From assembly GCA_918807975.1 (NCBI GenBank), contig OU964931.1, positions 10,116,251 to 10,180,250 on the forward strand: a stretch of DNA of 64,000 bases, given 5' to 3'. This document shows, piece by piece, positions 1-12,300 of the stretch (position 1 is its first letter; the number at the start of each line of letters is the position of its first letter). The position numbers were made by a program, and so were the translations under genes. Below the pieces are notes generated by a model. The model saw only the letters and a list, made by a program, of their open reading frames with translations. It searched no databases and was not told the origin of the DNA. The DNA is from Aplidium turbinatum. Taxonomy: Eukaryota; Chordata; Ascidiacea; Aplousobranchia; Polyclinidae.

Positions 1-207
1 GGTTCGACACCGTTCAAGAGCATGCGGCTGTCTAGGCAAAGACACTTAATGGCATGCCAAAATAAGGAGAGCAGCTGACTCAAAGACTATATGTCACTTC
101 GCTGTTTCCGGTCGTCTGTTGTGTCGCATCTGTGATCGCAGTGTACTGTGTGTTATCGCAATGGGCGCAAATAAAACACGATTATTATTATTATTATTTA
201 TGCTGAG
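1..207 (+). repeat. tRNA-derived SINE (family 1), cut by window edge
   Basis: The window opens on a box-B-like GGTTCGACACC, followed by a conserved SINE body and a short (ATT)n tail near position 185-200. The same body occurs in reverse orientation at 13448-13712, where the box-A-like head GGCTGAGTGGTGAG is also present. That places this copy as a plus-strand SINE whose head lies before the window. It sits upstream of the first visible ATP7 exon, probably in an ATP7 intron. Confidence 0.7.
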
Positions 208-783
208 ATTGAACCAGTTAGATTGGTAAGACTATAAATCAGTACGTTATTTCATGAAATTTGTTATTCTTAATGAATTGCCTTGTTTTGAGCATATTTT
301 GATCATACTCTGATGTGGGCTTATGAAAGTTTAAATAATGATTAATTTTGTGTATGGTATATATTTATCTTAAATTTTACATGATAAATATCAATTATAT
401 ATTCAACCTTCTTTAATACCATGACTTGTATAAATCACATGTTAGTAATAACACAACTTCAAAATTCCTTGACCATGAAAATAATATTAATCTTTAACAT
501 ATGAAGTATTTGTTATCTGTGTGAAGAATATTTATTTCATAGATAAAAAGCTATTCTCAAGAACAGAAAGACATATTATATACTGGCAGATATTGAAAAT
601 GAATATAATAATGTATTTTATATCATTTTGTGAACTACAGTATGAAATGCAGTATATGTGTGGCTAAACACATGTAAATTTTGATGTTTTGATGAAGATT
701 TAACACAAGCTATAGTAGTTTCTATATAAATTGATGACTACAAATGAGCTTTGCACTAAACAGCAAATATCATTTTTTGTCAG

Positions 784-3700
784 GTGGATTTACAAAGTAA
801 CACAGGACTTGTTTCATATGAAAGTGATGTAGTCAAAAGCGATGATATTCTAGAAATTATTCAAAATATGGGGTATGGCACAAAGCTTTTGGGTAAGCTT
901 TGCATGCGATAATAATTATTGCACTGATAACTGGTTTCAAACGGCTGCATTAGATTTTGCAGGCTCAACACTTTGTTTTTGTTGACCTGGAAACGGCTTT
1001 TGATTGCGTGCGAAGAAAAGTGTTATCTGTTATAGTGGGCTATGTGATATGTCGTTATTGAAGAGTGGTTAATCAAAGTTGTACGTTGTATAATTTGCCG
1101 ATATGTGTCTGCGGAGCGGTAGAACAAACAAGCAACACATACTCCACGAATGTTCCATCTTACGGCCCCCAAGTGGAATCACTGGTATTCGACTACTGGA
1201 CCCAACTACCGTATCTTGGCTGCACGAGGAGGCATTGCCAATCTAAGCTACTACATGTCAAACGAGAGAACAGAACAGATGGAGGTACTCTCCCGTGATT
1301 TTTGTTGTGGTTGTCCTTCGGAGATGTGGTATGTGGATGACTTTGTTGTTGCTGCTGAGCGTCTTGCTGAGTTGAATCAGAAATTCTTAGCATGGAAAGC
1401 TGGCCTTGAATCTTATAGGCCCACATCAATGTTAAGAAGACTAAGATCCTACACTCCTCAAGCTGTAAGAACCTCCAGTTCAAAGAAAGAGGGAATTTCC
1501 CATGTGGAGTGTGTCGGTGAGGCGTTGGAAGGAACTCTATTTACTGTGTTCATTGTAAGAAATGAATTCACCACAAGTGTTCAGGGGTTAGTGGCCCTCT
1601 AAGGGAAAATTCTAACAAATGCAAAAACTACCACGATGAAGCAACTGTAGTTTCGGAGCCAACTGCTGAAAAGGTTATATATAATTGGTGATTTAGAATT
1701 TGACGTGATGTCTTCCTTTTGCTATCTTGGTGACATGATTGGGCAATCAGTAGGCTGCTTGGATATAACCAGTGTAAAGGTGTAATTGGCCTGGAAATTT
1801 CCTTGAGCTCATCGCTACCATTCCAGACAGGAATATTCCCATTGGTAGCCACAGTCATGTGTAATATATGTGTGAGAAGTGTCCTGTTGTTCATGTGGAG
1901 TTGTATGCTAGTGAAACCTGACCCATCACTGTCCACTGTCGAAGAGCAAAATCAGCTATGTCGCAACGACAATGTCATGGTACAGTGGATTTGTTCCAAG
2001 CGTCTTTCTGACCGCGTGACGATGGAAGAGCTGAGATCGCCGCATTTTCTGGCATAGCAACTGAACTGTTTTCGCATGGTGTCGGTTAGCGCTATAGGGG
2101 GGATTGGGGAGGGTGACTGGGACCACATTGTTCATATGCAAATTTCCTGAGCTCACTTTCTCCCTCGTAGTTCTGTTCTTGATTGCATTCTAAATTTTAT
2201 GTAGTTGCACATAAAAACTGAACTTTGATCTCCTTTTTTTTTAAAGCTGTATCAGTGTATCGCAAGAACAGTTAATCTGAAAGTCAGGAGTGTATGATAA
2301 AATATGTTTGAGTTCATCAGTGAGCATAGTTCACCTGTTTCTTTTTCATATTTTTTATTTGTGAGCAAGATTATTCTTGTGTTTTAAAACAAGAAATAAT
2401 AATAATAATGTTAATATAATAATAATAATGTTAGTTTTTATATAGCGCTGTATCCATCGCAGAATGCGTTGCTCCTCAGCGCTTTACAAAGCAGACAGTG
2501 TCAATGCAGCCGTATAGAGGCGCAACTGAGTACATTATTACCCGAATCCACTTCATTACTCAGTGCCAAGCAGAAATTAGATTCAGTACCATTTTTAAAA
2601 AGTCTTTGGTATGACCCGACAAGGTATCGAACCCATGCCTACCGATTCAGAGGCGGGCGCACTAACCACTAAGCCACCGAGAAAGAAAACATGAAATCAA
2701 TAACTGTCTTTACAGATGCATCTGATGAAGAGAATGTGGTGGTAATCAACATTGACGGGATGACCTGTGATGCCTGTGTTCATTCCATAGAAAGTAAACT
2801 TTCGAAAGTGAAAGGGGTTGATGGTATTCAGGTCATTATATTAAACGATTTGAGATTTGTAGTAGTATGTGCACCTACCAAAATAAAATACACACACTAA
2901 ATTTGAATAATAATAAATTGATTGTGTAAACTTTGTTGCTAAATCGTTGATGTATATTAAGTTTTTGATTTTGTTTGATCTAAATAACGTAAGACGATGA
3001 CAATTTGCCAATGATTTGTTATCTTGTGTCTATACATCTGCAAGATTTTACTTTGAATATTATAGGTCGTTTTTTTATGAAATTAGATTTTTAAGACATA
3101 AAAGATACAGCTGTGAGTGAATGGCATTGACTGTGGCGTGGCACAAAATTTTTATTTTTATTTGATTAAAATTTATGGTATGTCTTTTGCTACAGGTTTC
3201 ATTGCAAAACAAACATGGAGTCATCCGTTATCAACCTTCTCGTGTTCTCCCAGAGCAACTGGTAGCGGAGATTGAGGACATGGGGTTTGATGCTTCTATT
3301 AGCACCAGTGGTGTCTTAAAGCGCACCTCCACGGGCTTAATGTCCATCAAAGGAATGACTTGCAATTCATGCGTGAACTCAATTGAGCAGAACGTGGGCT
3401 CATACACTGGCGTGTACAGCATTAAGGTATTTTGCTCTAGTCTTTCAGAGAGAAAGAGAGATGTTTTATTTGTCTGTCAAGTACTAGTTTAGTTTAGGTG
3501 CTGCCTGTTATTATTGTAAATTACAGCAATAATAATAATTCACATCAAATCGACAACAGTTGTTACATTACTTACATTTGGCTACACGCAATGCAAACAA
3601 GAATCAACTAATCAGCGTATATACTTTGTTTTTATGCAACTAATTCGTCAATCCAATCAACTAATTCATTTCACGTGTTCTGCGCTTGTTCTGTTGTGCA

Positions 3701-6352
3701 ATTTATTTTGGGACTCTTTATCCTCGAAATATGAAAGCTGCCTAGGAAACTAGTTGTGGCAGATTTGCATACTTGTGTAAACTATGAACCACTAACCTAG
3801 ACTCGGTCATCGAGATTGACCCAGTGAATCTTCTGCTTGTTATCAAAGTGCGTTGCTTGAATATCATTCTATCCACTTAGTTACATTTACCATATCATTC
3901 TATCCACTTAGTTACATTTACCATCTTGATGAATACACGACGTGCTAATCACATCATGAAGACTTGTTGTGAGATATTTGTAATTCAGTTAAAGTTTTGA
4001 TAAAAAAAAGTCGTATCTGTCTGTGAGTTTAAAAATCACTATTTCTTGCTATTTTAGTCAGGATAAATTGTATAATTGTCTTCTTGTTTTGCATTTTTTC
4101 AGGTTTCCTTAGAGCTGCAACAGGCAACTGTGGAATACAACGACGAGCTTATACAGCTTGAAGAAATCAAAGATTCCATTGAAGATATGGGATTTGAAGC
4201 GCATATCCAAAGTATGCTCACTCCAGACAACCGTGCAGTCACAACTCCTCACGCAGTTTCAAAGAGAGGCAATGAACAAGGCAATCACTTTGCCAACACA
4301 ACTCCATGTGATACGAGCGATATTAAACACATGGAACACATATCTAAGATCGTGATTGGCGTGGAAGGCATGCACTGTCACTCATGCGTGCGTAAAATCG
4401 AAGAAAACCTTCAGGCAATATCCGGTGTTCGTTCAATTAAAGTGTCACTTGACGACAAAGCAGCAGAGATATATTTCAACGACAGCCTTTTGAATCCCGA
4501 AAGTCTGGCAAACGAGCTGAGGAATTTAAACTTTACAGCGACCCTTCCAAACGGGAAGAAGTACCTCCCGGAAGACAGTAATGACAGCAGACTTGTTTAT
4601 TCTCCTTCAACCGACGCCACAGGTGCTTTGTTGGAGAATTCTCAACCCACGCCAAATCTATCTAAAAAGGCTGTCGCCCCTGTACCATTTGCACAACCAC
4701 ATTCAGAAAACGACACGAAACGAGGTTTTCAAAAGCAAAAATCTGTTGCTATCGCAAAACAGAAAGTTACTTCTAAGAAAAACATTGAAATACCAATGGA
4801 CCATGACGTAGAACGTTGCTTTATCGCCATTACAGGGATGACGTGTGCCTCTTGTGTCAACAACATAGAGAGAAACATAGGTTTGTATTATTTGATTTCT
4901 TCTTCTTTCGTGTGAGTGATGTGTCTCTGTTTGTTGGAAGAATTTTATGAGCCATTGCGAAAGCGATTTGAGTGCGTCTGCAGACGTTGAATCAATGTAA
5001 AATGATGATTTCACTTCTAAGTGAAAGGATTTTATGCTCAGCCGTCTCAGGCAACAAAAGTTGCCTTTTTAAAATTGATTTTTTTTTTTAATTTGAGAAT
5101 ATCACCTGATGCACTCTCACCAAGATTCGATGTGAAACTCAATCAAGGGTTTGTTTAAATAATAATGATGTGACACTCTTTGAAGAGCGGTTAGAACCAT
5201 GAAATGCGTTTCCCAGACAGCAGAAAATATCTTTTTTTTATTTGAAATACACTGTGCATCGTATTCGACATCATGTGGGAGTATAGAAAGCAAGGAAATG
5301 ATGCCATGAAATATTTTAACGTCTCCTGATTTGTCAGGGCGAGAAGAGGGGATTGTCAAGATCTTGGTTGGTCTAATGGCTGGCCGTGCCGAGGTTACGT
5401 ACAGAGCAAGCTTGCTGTCTCCTGAGAAAATAGCGCAACTGGTTGGAGACCTGGGTTTTGGTGCAAGTGTTCAAGAGAGTGTTGGCAACTCTGGTCACGT
5501 GGAGCTTGATGTGAGTTACGCATCGTTTGAGTGATTTAAAGTTATTGTACTCAACCACTGCTAGAATCATAATGTATTGAACACTTCGAAGATGATCATC
5601 TTTCCATTCAGCAAATCAGTTCTTTTTCACGTTGTTTTTACTACTGGATGGCGTTGAAACAACGTAAAAAGCAGTGATTCCGCTGGCTAGTGTTTCAATT
5701 TCTAAAGAAATAAACTGAACTAAAAAAACTACATAGTACGAAAAGTTAACGTCGCCATCTCGTTTTGTTGTACGATCTTTGTGACTGTGTGATCGAAGTT
5801 GGAACTGGCTGTTCTTGGTTCTACTCTTTGTGTCGTCGAGACAAGGCTGTGCTTGAAAAATAAGCACGAATATTGGCATTCTAGCGTCTGTTTACTTGAG
5901 CCATATGCTCGAATTCGGACAAAAAGTTTCTACCACGCACTGTAATGCAATTTCAATAAAACTACATTATCGTTTTGTCCGCCATGACTCTCGTTCTGCT
6001 GTGTCATGGGTTTTGTTGATCTTTCTGACAACATAGCAGAGTTATCGTTTGTATCATGATTTAAAAGTATTGTATTTAGATGATTATTCAATCCATTTTA
6101 ACATTATTTTTTTCATCTATTTGACTTACAGCATAAGAATTTGCCATGCAAAACTGTATGTTGTCGAACTCGAAACTGTTGATTTTACAGATCTCAGGCA
6201 TGTCCTCATTGTCTTGTGCCAACATGATTGAAACTCGACTTTATGACGTAACGGGGATATCACATGCTTCTGTTTGTTTCGCTTCTGGCAGCGCAACGAT
6301 CAAGTTTGATCCTGATCTGATTGGAATTAGAGACATCATAGAAATTGTTGAG
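784..6352 (+). CDS. ATP7: ATP7 N-terminal region: six heavy-metal-associated (HMA) repeats
   Basis: These cytosolic domains accept Cu(I) from the ATOX1 chaperone and regulate the pump. Exon 784-892 encodes the second half of domain 1. Domain 2 has [10 protein letters not shown] (2716-2831 plus 3196 on). Domain 3 has [10 protein letters not shown] (ending 3426, continuing at 4103). Domain 4 has [10 protein letters not shown] and lies wholly in exon 4103-4880. A low-complexity linker of about 85 residues follows, then domain 5 with [10 protein letters not shown] (to 4880, continuing at 5338). Domain 6 has [10 protein letters not shown] in exon 6191-6352, so its first metal-binding Cys is Ser. 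Six domains is the vertebrate number. Domains 1 to 3 are cut by a phase-0 intron at the same place, just before a VSL/VDL strand. Confidence 0.94.
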
Positions 6353-9300
6353 GTGGGGAAAACTATTAGTTAAATTTAGATTGCAGATGAAACTTCAACA
6401 TGGGTGCAATTTCTACAGAGAAATTCCACTCCACATTTAACTGTTTCGCTGGTTGCCAGCGTTGTTGTGTTTGTTTTTCTTGCCTTTAAATTTAGTCCAA
6501 ACTCCACCTTACTAAATATGAAAACAAGACTTTATCGTTGAAGAATCTTCTCATAAAACAGTGCGTTTTCTCGCAGACGACCGGTTTTAGTGCGTCACCA
6601 AAAACAAACGACGGACGGGTTGCTGGCCTTGGTCACTCCGTACAAATCCGCCAATGGCGTCGCTCCTTCCTTGCCGCCCTAATCTTTGGTGTACCTGTCA
6701 TGATCATCATGATTTATTACAGAGTGTCTGGGACACACAAAAATCCATACATTGTCGTCCCAGGGCTGAGCTTGCAAAACTTGCTCATGTTCTTACTCTC
6801 CACTCCCGTGCAGGTCTGTCTTTTCATTGGTGAAAGAATTGGCAATCGATTGAAATTAAATTTCTAGCGCACCGGTGTTGCCAGGTAGTTAATTATGTCC
6901 CTAATATTGGGAAATTTCAAGTTGGGGCATGAAACCGTAATTAAGGGTACGGTATTTTGAAGCTTTAGCAAGAATGGGCTGGTGGAAAACCTTGGCATGG
7001 CAACACTGGCTTTCGGAGGGCAAAGACTTCTTTTAAGGTTTAACTAAAAACTGGTGGATAAACGTCACTAAAACGTAACCAAACCGATTTAAATACCTTT
7101 TCAGAGACGCTCTGCCATGAAAGAGTGAGAATAGAATTGAGGAATTTTTGACACCGAACTAAAATACATTTGGTAACGGTTGGCAACACTGTGTAGAACC
7201 ACTTTATTAGACATTTATTGTGTCGACTTTTACTTAAAAATGCCGTTTTCTTTTTATTCAAATAGCTTTACGCCGGGAAGTACTTCTATGTGCAAGCCTA
7301 CATCGCCGTGAAGCATCGCACCGCCAACATGGATGTGTTGATTGTCATGTCTACGGTGATTGCTTATTCGTATTCCGTGATCATTGTCGTAGTTGCCATG
7401 GCACAACGAGCTACTGGAAGCCCGAAAACGTTCTTTGAGACTCCACCAATGCTGTTTGTTTTCATTGCACTCGGGCGATGGCTGGAGCATATTGCAAAGG
7501 TGAGCGGGCAACCAAGGTACATAGTAATAGCCATCATCACCAATATTACTCCAAAGAAGCCTGATCTTCATCCTGAAACATTAGGGTCGACCAGTTTGCA
7601 GCGACTTCTCCATCTCTTTCTATTGTTGGCATCTTCAATTTTCAGGTTACTTTTTGTCAGGTAGTCTAAAAATTGAAGATGCCAACAATATATAACAGTA
7701 AAATGCCAACAATAAGTAATAGTAATAAATAAAAAAACATTCATTATTGAAATGTGGTTGTACTTAATCACTCCGCATTTGGAAAAAGTTGTCATCTTGA
7801 CATTTTTCAATGTCTTAGCGTTGAAGCAATTTAAAGAAGGCAACTTTTGCTGCTTGGATTATATTTGCTATTGCATTCTAGCCAGCAAAATTAGTTTTTA
7901 ATATTGATTCAACATTTTCGGACAGAATACCAACGAAGAATTTTGTGATCTGGAGTGTTGACTATATTATCAAACAGCGAAATTAAAAACATTCTGTACC
8001 GAAAGGAGTGAACTTACGTGCTTCTTTTATCAGGGCAAAACCTCTGAAGCTTTGGGCAAGCTTATGCAGCTACAAGCAACTGTTGCCACATTAATAACCT
8101 TTGACAGCGACGGTACCACGGTATTGAAAGAGGAAATCATCCCTGTTGCTTTGGTGCAACGAGGCGATTACTTGAGGGTGACGCCTGGAACGAAGATACC
8201 AACCGACGGAAAAGTGGTGGAGGGAACATCAAAGGCCGACGAATCTGTCATCACAGGTGAGGATAATCTTGGCTTTTATTCGTAGTTTTACCCTTTGGTA
8301 AAGTGGAACATTCCGATGTGTTCATTGTTTTTCTTTTTTTTTTAAAGAGCAGCAGATTTTTTTGTTTTCAGAATGCCGCTGTATTTCGGCAACAAATCTA
8401 AACTGTTTCTGACTCACACCCCCGTTGACTTATTTCTTAACGGTAATCCTCAGCATTCAAAGGTTTAACTTTCGCCTGTTAAAAAAGCAACACCAACCCT
8501 ACGGTTGGGAAAATTGACTACCTTTACAACAGTTCTGTATCGTTTTTAGCCACTTTTTCTTTGAATGTCTTCAGTGATTTTTTCAAATTGTGGACTATCA
8601 CTTTATTGCGATTTGAATAGCAGACGTGTTGTTAATTTCATTTGCAAATGTCTTTCTTAACTTTGCAGGTGAATCAATGCCAGTGACAAAGAAACCAGGT
8701 TCATCTGTCATTGGTGGCTCACTGAATATGAATGGTGCCTTGCTGATACAAGCCACCCATGTTGGCAGTGACTCCGCCTTAGCGCAGATTGTCAGATTAG
8801 TTGAAGAAGCGCAGACATCCAAAGCGCCGATTCAGCAGGTGGGCTCCACCAGTTTTTTTTTTATTGCATTTAAATCGTGGAGAATAATTCAATGTGGCGC
8901 AGTGGTATAGCGCATTGGGCTCAACATCGGAAACATATGGATTCGGTTTCTGTGTCCTTTTGAATTTTATGCATTTTTGACAAAAGCTTTGTCAGAGAAT
9001 AGACGATGGCACAGAAATACCACCATAAATATTGCTGTAAAAGCTTCACAATCAGTCAAATGTCATCGATTTATCGGGTTACTCGATGTTCTGGCGCGTG
9101 ACATTTTACCGCGGCCAACCTGTCACGAGAACATCTCAACGCATAATAATCACAATGCATTATAATTGTATTATGATATTATCTTATTTCCAATGGCAGG
9201 TTAGTTTTTTGTTTGTTCATAGCTTGCGCTTTCTTGTTTCAAATATTGGATAACTTTTTGCGTCACCAAAAGTGCAGCGAAAAACACGTTGGCGAGAATT

Positions 9301-12300
9301 CAACAATGTATAAAAAAAATATCTGCATATGGCAAGACGTGCTCAATGGATGAAATACCTAGAGTCATAATAAATGGATGAAAACCTAGAGTCTAGGACT
9401 TGCAGCCTTGGCGCAAATGTTGCGAAATGTCACTTTAGTTTAGAAAGGAGCATGTACTTTTGTCTTACACAAAACCGAAATTAACTGCGTCAATCACTTG
9501 ATTATAATTATAATCAGACCACTCCCATCTGATGTCAAGCCGCGAATCAAAACTATTTGTAAGCAAAAGCAAGCACAACTTTTACATTACAGTAAAAGTA
9601 AATGATTTTGCTGGTTTACTTGTTCATTAAAGTAAAGCTAACTTTACATAACTTCTACCATGTGTAGTTTCTTCGATTGGCAGTTTCAACTGAAAAGTTA
9701 GTAAAAAGCAATATTTTGAAAGATTGACAGATTAAGTCAATGTGTCGCGGTAGAGTCCGAAATTCTTTGATGTGCCGTGGTCCAAAAAAGTCGAAAACTA
9801 CTGAAATAGAATTCAAATAGTTTTACAGTGAGATGTACCATGCAATGGCATGGCTTTTCTACATGTCGGATTGTCGGTACGGAAAATGTATTGCACCAGG
9901 TTGGCGCGCTAGAATGTCCTGATCCCGGTTTCATCACTTCAAGGCCAGATGTTAATTTGTGTGTTACATCATGCAATATTTGTTTCAGGTTGCTGACAAA
10001 ATAGCTGGGTATTTTGTTCCTGGTGTTATTATCATTTCTACGATAACTTTGGTCATTTGGGTGATAGTTGGATTTACCAAACCTGATGTACTGGATCCAT
10101 TTATTGACCAGCATCGGTGAGTGGTCTTAGTCGGATTGAGAAACTTTAAATCCCTTTATGCAGGCTTTATAGAAACGTGATTAGAAATTGTCCATTGTTG
10201 GCATTTGTTATTGCTTGGTCAACTCATGGCAAAGCAAAACCTGTTTATGTTTTGATTTTCGTGGTTTAGCAATTCATTTGTAATGTCCCGAGGCTTGTAG
10301 ATATGTTCTTTGACCACTTCAAACCAGGAGTGTCGATTCGAATTAATGAAACGACGATATCCGATCAGCGAGTTGTCTTTCCATCCAATACACGCTGGTT
10401 TTCTCCAACTGACACCTGATGGACAGTGTACCGTAGACGCTGATGATGTGGTTTTCAGTCTGTTCCTCAGCTTTACAGTTGCAAAAACGGAAGATGCTCT
10501 TTAAAGGGTAGCTATTAGGGTGGGTCGAAATTTGGACTTTTTCTCTAATTTCATTGCTACAAACTTTTTTTCTTGCGAATAGCCATGAAACGACATTCCT
10601 GAAAATTTGAGCTTGATTGGACATCGTCTTCATTTCTAAAAATCGCGATTTATAAAGGTACCTGAAGCGATTTTTTCGAGGCTTGAAAATGCATTGTTTT
10701 TAATAGGAAGTTGTTTTCACGAGATTTGAAAACGTCATAACATACTTAATTCTTATTGAAAAAAGATGATTTATGCGTCAACAGATTCAATATAATTAGG
10801 AGAATCCAATTCATTGTGTACTGACTCCGAAAAATGATGACGTCATCAATGGCGTCATTAAACAGTAATTTGGAAATAGCGATAAAACTGATAATCCTAC
10901 ATGCTTCATCTCTAAGTTATTTGATAATGAATTGATGTACTTTCCAAACATTAACATCATGCTGGTACTTGATGACGTAATTGATGACGTCATCTACATT
11001 ATTAAATTACATTTCATTATGATGGCTTTTGGAAAATACTGCGTGTTTGTGATAGATAATGGATCGTTATCAATTAGTTATGATTCGCTTGATTTTAAAT
11101 AACAATATTGCTCTTTAAAGATTTGTTCCACACTGCCTTTCCGGGTGTGCAAAATAGGCATTCTTTTTAACATATTTCAACGCAATGTCTCGAATTTTAT
11201 CAGGCAAAAGTGAACAGCACTGCAATGATTTAAGGATATGCTTTGGTCCGTCTTTGTACAATGGTTCACATTTTATATTGAACCAACATGAGGCATATTG
11301 AATGACTATATGCGCAACAATTATTTTCAAGTTTTCTGCAATGTCACTTGGCAATTTGTGATCACTGATGTATAGTTTGTAGCAACGTGAAGCGAAAGTT
11401 AGCCACCACGAATGATTTAACGGACCAATCTTTGCGTACATCAGTTTAGATGAAACATAGCCATTCCTAATGGCATTGGTAATCTCGTACAGATACTTTT
11501 GATCAGGCGATAGATCTTTTACTATGTGCTCCGGTAGCAAACGATTTCCTGGCCCCATATTCACAGGCACAAATAAAGGGTTGACTTCTTCAAATTCAAC
11601 TCTACTTAGAAGCTTCCCTATTGGCCCTTTAAATGGTGTGTCACCACTGGTAGGTCCATCTAATGTAGCGAAGACGTGTCGAAGGGGTAACTTATTGGAT
11701 GCAACTGTGCAACATGCGTATAAACCAACTCACACGATGACCAAGGCGTTGTTCCAGTCCAGTTATCACACCTGATTTAAATCCAGTGTTTACATTCACG
11801 GAATCACACCCAACTACTTTGACACAATGCACCATATTATATTTTTTGATACAGTCCATGAGAGCATTTGTAATATCTTCAGCTGTTCCTGATATTGGAC
11901 TGACAACAGTTAAATACTGATTTTCAGGTTTCTGAACAACACTGTAGTGTTTTTCGCGAACAAAAATCTTGCCACCTGTTCTTGATGCTATCTTAACAAT
12001 TTCATTTTAATAAAGTGGGTGACGTCATCAATTACGTCATCAAGTACCAGCATGATGTTTATGTTTGGAAAGTACATCAATTTATTATCAAATAACTTAG
12101 AGATGAAGCATGTAGAATTATCAGTTTTATCGCTATTTCCAAATTACTGTTTAATGACGTCATTGATGACGTCAACCTTTTTCGGAGTCAGGACACAATG
12201 AATTGGATTCTCCTAATTATATTGAATCTGTGGACGCATAAATCATCTTTTTACAATAAGAATTAAGTAAGTTATGACGTTTTCAAATCTCGTGAAAACA

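Noticed and set aside
11524-11775. Plus-strand open frame in the transposon
   Set aside because: It is the antisense shadow of the transposase remnant.
10811-12201. Two similar open frames (about 60 codons, [13 protein letters not shown]...) on opposite strands
   Set aside because: They are the same sequence in the two inverted arms of the transposon at 10516-12496, read through TGACGTCA-rich DNA; no protein is implied.
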